Source of the DNA: DALYJJ01 sp031969915
GTDB lineage: Bacteria; Acidobacteriota; Terriglobia; Bryobacterales; Bryobacteraceae
Direction of reading: 5' to 3'
Length of the DNA: 50,390 bases
NCBI GenBank assembly: GCA_031969915.1
Contig: DALYJJ010000035.1
Coordinates: 1-50,390 of the forward strand
The position numbers and the translations under genes were made by a program. Each line of letters starts with the position of its first letter. Positions within the stretch are counted from its first letter, which is position 1. Shown piece by piece: positions 48,977 to 50,390 of the stretch. The notes beneath the pieces are model-generated. The model worked only from the letters and a program-made list of their open reading frames with translations. It was not told where the DNA came from and made no database searches.

Positions 48977-49012
48977 TACAATAGCGGGTGGAGCGTGAGG
49001 GAGGCTCCACTC
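48977..49012 (+). promoter_or_regulatory. galE promoter box and leader hairpin
   Basis: TACAAT (48977-48982) is a -10-like box. The perfect inverted repeat GTGGAGC (48988-48994) / GCTCCAC (49004-49010) follows at once and can be extended to nine pairs with one G-U. The loop and its edge hold GGGAGG, the likely Shine-Dalgarno for the ATG at 49018. Confidence 0.5.
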
Positions 49013-49017
49013 GCACC

Positions 49018-50004
49018 ATGGCCAAGATCCTCGTCACCGGCGGCGCCGGCTACATCGGCTCCCATACCAGCCGCCGCCTCCTTCGCCAGGGCCACGACGT
49101 GATTGTCGTCGACGACTTGTCGCGCGGCTACGCCCACAACGTCGAGTCTGCGCGCCTCTGGAAGATTCACCTCACCGATGTCGAGCAACTGGTGCGGCTG
49201 ATGGCGGCGGAGCGCTTCGACGCGGTCATTCACTTCGCGGCCTACATCGCTGTCGGCGAATCGACGCGCGATCCCGAACTCTACTTCGCCAACAACGTCG
49301 CAGGGACGATCGGACTCCTCTCGGCCATGCAGAAGGCGGGCCTCCGCCGGATGGTCTTCTCTTCCACCGCCGCCGTCTACGGCATGCCGGACCGCATGCC
49401 GATCACCGAGGACATGCCCTTTGCGCCCGTCAACCCGTACGGCGAATCGAAGGTGATGGTGGAACGGATGCTGGGTTGGCTGGACCGGCATCGCGATTTC
49501 CGCAGCGTCGCTCTGCGCTATTTCAACGCGTGTGGAGCGGAGCCTGACGGCGCCTACGGCGAAGAGCACGATCCGGAGACGCACCTGATTCCCCTGGTGC
49601 TCCGCGCCATCGCCACCGGCCGGCCGGTGACCGTCTTCGGCAACGACTATGAAACCCCGGACGGCACCTGCATCCGCGATTACATCCATGTGGCCGACCT
49701 CGCCGAGGCGCACGTGCTCGCGCTCGAATCGCTGTTGAAGGACGGCCCTTCGGACGCGTTCAACGTGGGCACGGGCCAAGGCCACTCGGTGCTGGACGTC
49801 CTGGCCGCGGCGGAAGCGGTGACCGGCCGCAAGGCGCCGTACGAGATGGGGCCGCGGCGCGAGGGCGACCCGCCGGTTCTCGTCGCATCCAGCGCCAAGC
49901 TGCAACAAGCGCTCGGCTGGAAGCCGGCGTATACGGACCTGACGGAGATCGTCCGAACGGCGTGGGCCTTCGAACAGAAGCGCAAAACGCCGCAACGCAA
50001 GTAG
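49018..50004 (+). CDS. galE: UDP-glucose 4-epimerase
   Basis: The 328-residue extended short-chain dehydrogenase has NAD motif GGAGYIG at residues 7-13, AAYIAVGEST, SSTAAVYG, the catalytic Tyr and Lys in NPYGESK, and RYFNACGAEPDG, which are GalE hallmarks. It interconverts UDP-glucose and UDP-galactose, using UDP-glucose from GalU encoded about 5 kb upstream. I use ATG 49018 with GGGAGG 13 bases upstream. A GTG at 48988 is in frame and sits where a leaderless start would be, so it is a real alternative that would add 10 residues. Confidence 0.93.
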   Translation: MAKILVTGGAGYIGSHTSRRLLRQGHDVIVVDDLSRGYAHNVESARLWKIHLTDVEQLVRLMAAERFDAVIHFAAYIAVGESTRDPELYFANNVAGTIGLLSAMQKAGLRRMVFSSTAAVYGMPDRMPITEDMPFAPVNPYGESKVMVERMLGWLDRHRDFRSVALRYFNACGAEPDGAYGEEHDPETHLIPLVLRAIATGRPVTVFGNDYETPDGTCIRDYIHVADLAEAHVLALESLLKDGPSDAFNVGTGQGHSVLDVLAAAEAVTGRKAPYEMGPRREGDPPVLVASSAKLQQALGWKPAYTDLTEIVRTAWAFEQKRKTPQRK

Positions 50005-50011
50005 CGGGTCT

Positions 50012-50390
50012 CTAGAGGTTGAGGAACTTCTCGAGTTTCTCCATCTCCCGTTCGGCCGCCTCAAGGTGCTTCTTCGCCGCCGCCGGATCGTTCGCCCGAA
50101 CCGCGGCCTCCGCTTGATCGAGCTGGTACTCCATGCGCTGGTTCGCGGAAACGATGTCACCGCGCAGGCTCAGCCCCATACGGGCCTGGCTCTCCTGAAA
50201 GTTCGAGAGCCCGCGCTTGATCGCGGCGGCGCGGATGCCGAACTGCGAGAGGCGTTCGCGCGATTCGCTCAATGCAGCGGCGTCGACGGCCGGACGGGCA
50301 GGCGGCACGGCGGTCTGTACCGGCGCTGCGGGCTGCGCTACCGCCGCGGCGGGCTGGCTCACTGGCGGCGGCGCTTGCATCTGGACCGGC
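50012..50390 (-). CDS. Partial protein with Pro/Ala linker and C-terminal coiled-coil
   Basis: The frame stays open at the right edge, so only the last 125 residues are seen. They comprise a Pro/Ala/Gln-rich linker (PPPVSQPAAAVAQPAAPVQ) and a long helical region with heptad-like charge (LSESRERLSQFGIRAAAIKRGL..., then RMEYQLDQAEAAVRANDPAAAKKHLEAAEREMEKLEKFLNL). The last 40 residues resemble one helical-repeat unit. No domain can be named. It converges on galE with 7 bases between the stops. Confidence 0.7.
   Translation of the reverse strand, partial: PVQMQAPPPVSQPAAAVAQPAAPVQTAVPPARPAVDAAALSESRERLSQFGIRAAAIKRGLSNFQESQARMGLSLRGDIVSANQRMEYQLDQAEAAVRANDPAAAKKHLEAAEREMEKLEKFLNL

Noticed and set aside
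1..50390. CRISPR arrays, insertion sequences, prophage or integrative elements
   Set aside because: No regularly spaced repeats, transposase, integrase or phage structural genes were seen. The tRNA-Val has no duplicated 3' end nearby that would mark an attachment site.

Overview
The window is GC-rich, gene-dense bacterial chromosome. The best fit is an acidobacterium of the Solibacteraceae/Bryobacterales type. Support comes from the gene families present: a paired c-type-cytochrome/DUF1549-DUF1553 and DUF1501 operon, an acidobacterial-type VWFA protein, several carboxypeptidase-regulatory-like (CarboxypepD_reg) secreted proteins, DUF1080 and ThuA proteins, and many sugar-acid and glycosidase genes with Tat-like leaders. 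I saw no insertion sequence, prophage, CRISPR array or rRNA. No gene-free stretch exceeds about 230 bases.

Layout. 1-4552 (+): a sugar-acid catabolic operon that looks like D-apiose/D-apionate use (lactonase C-terminus, RhaT-type transporter interrupted by a 24-N assembly gap, OiaC-like TIM barrel, ApnO-like oxidoisomerase) plus a GH4 glycosidase. 4557-4633 (-): tRNA-Val(UAC). 4734-7545 (-): cysM-mec-cysO-moeZ, a protein-thiocarboxylate route to cysteine. 7558-9822 (+): an aldose-epimerase-like protein and a HAD-DinB fusion. 9789-15270 (-): a lipoprotein hydrolase, ThuA and two tandem CarboxypepD_reg proteins. 15333-19797 (+): the DUF1549/DUF1553-DUF1501 pair. 19804-21918 (-): a Rieske protein and a cytochrome b carrying two cytochrome c domains. 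21984-26016 (-): amtB-glnB-glnD nitrogen control, divergent from an outer-membrane porin (26245-27351, +).

27406-34867 (-): a seven-gene, almost gapless operon of GH2 glycosidase, ArsA-like ATPase, small Cys protein, GH-A-like protein, Tat-exported TIM barrel, OtnC and OtnK. 34902-38220 (-): a GGDEF protein, a small membrane protein and a Dabb protein, transaldolase, an FAH-family protein and a small unknown. 38294-40363 (+): a 58-residue membrane protein, a calcineurin-like phosphoesterase with an extra C-terminal domain, and a nucleoside-deoxyribosyltransferase-like protein. I regard this cassette as the best candidate for an undescribed system. 40397-50390: mostly housekeeping genes (recA, VWFA, a RluA-family synthase, galU, STAS, DUF1080, surE, enoyl-CoA hydratase, glutathione peroxidase, galE) and a partial coiled-coil gene at the edge.

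Two regulatory themes recur. Many genes have a TANNNT -10-like box only 5-9 bases before the start codon, which suggests leaderless or near-leaderless mRNAs. Two transcription units (GH2 and galE) have a perfect GC-rich hairpin immediately after such a box, with the Shine-Dalgarno in the loop. All assignments come from reading the sequence and recalled family knowledge; no database search was run.
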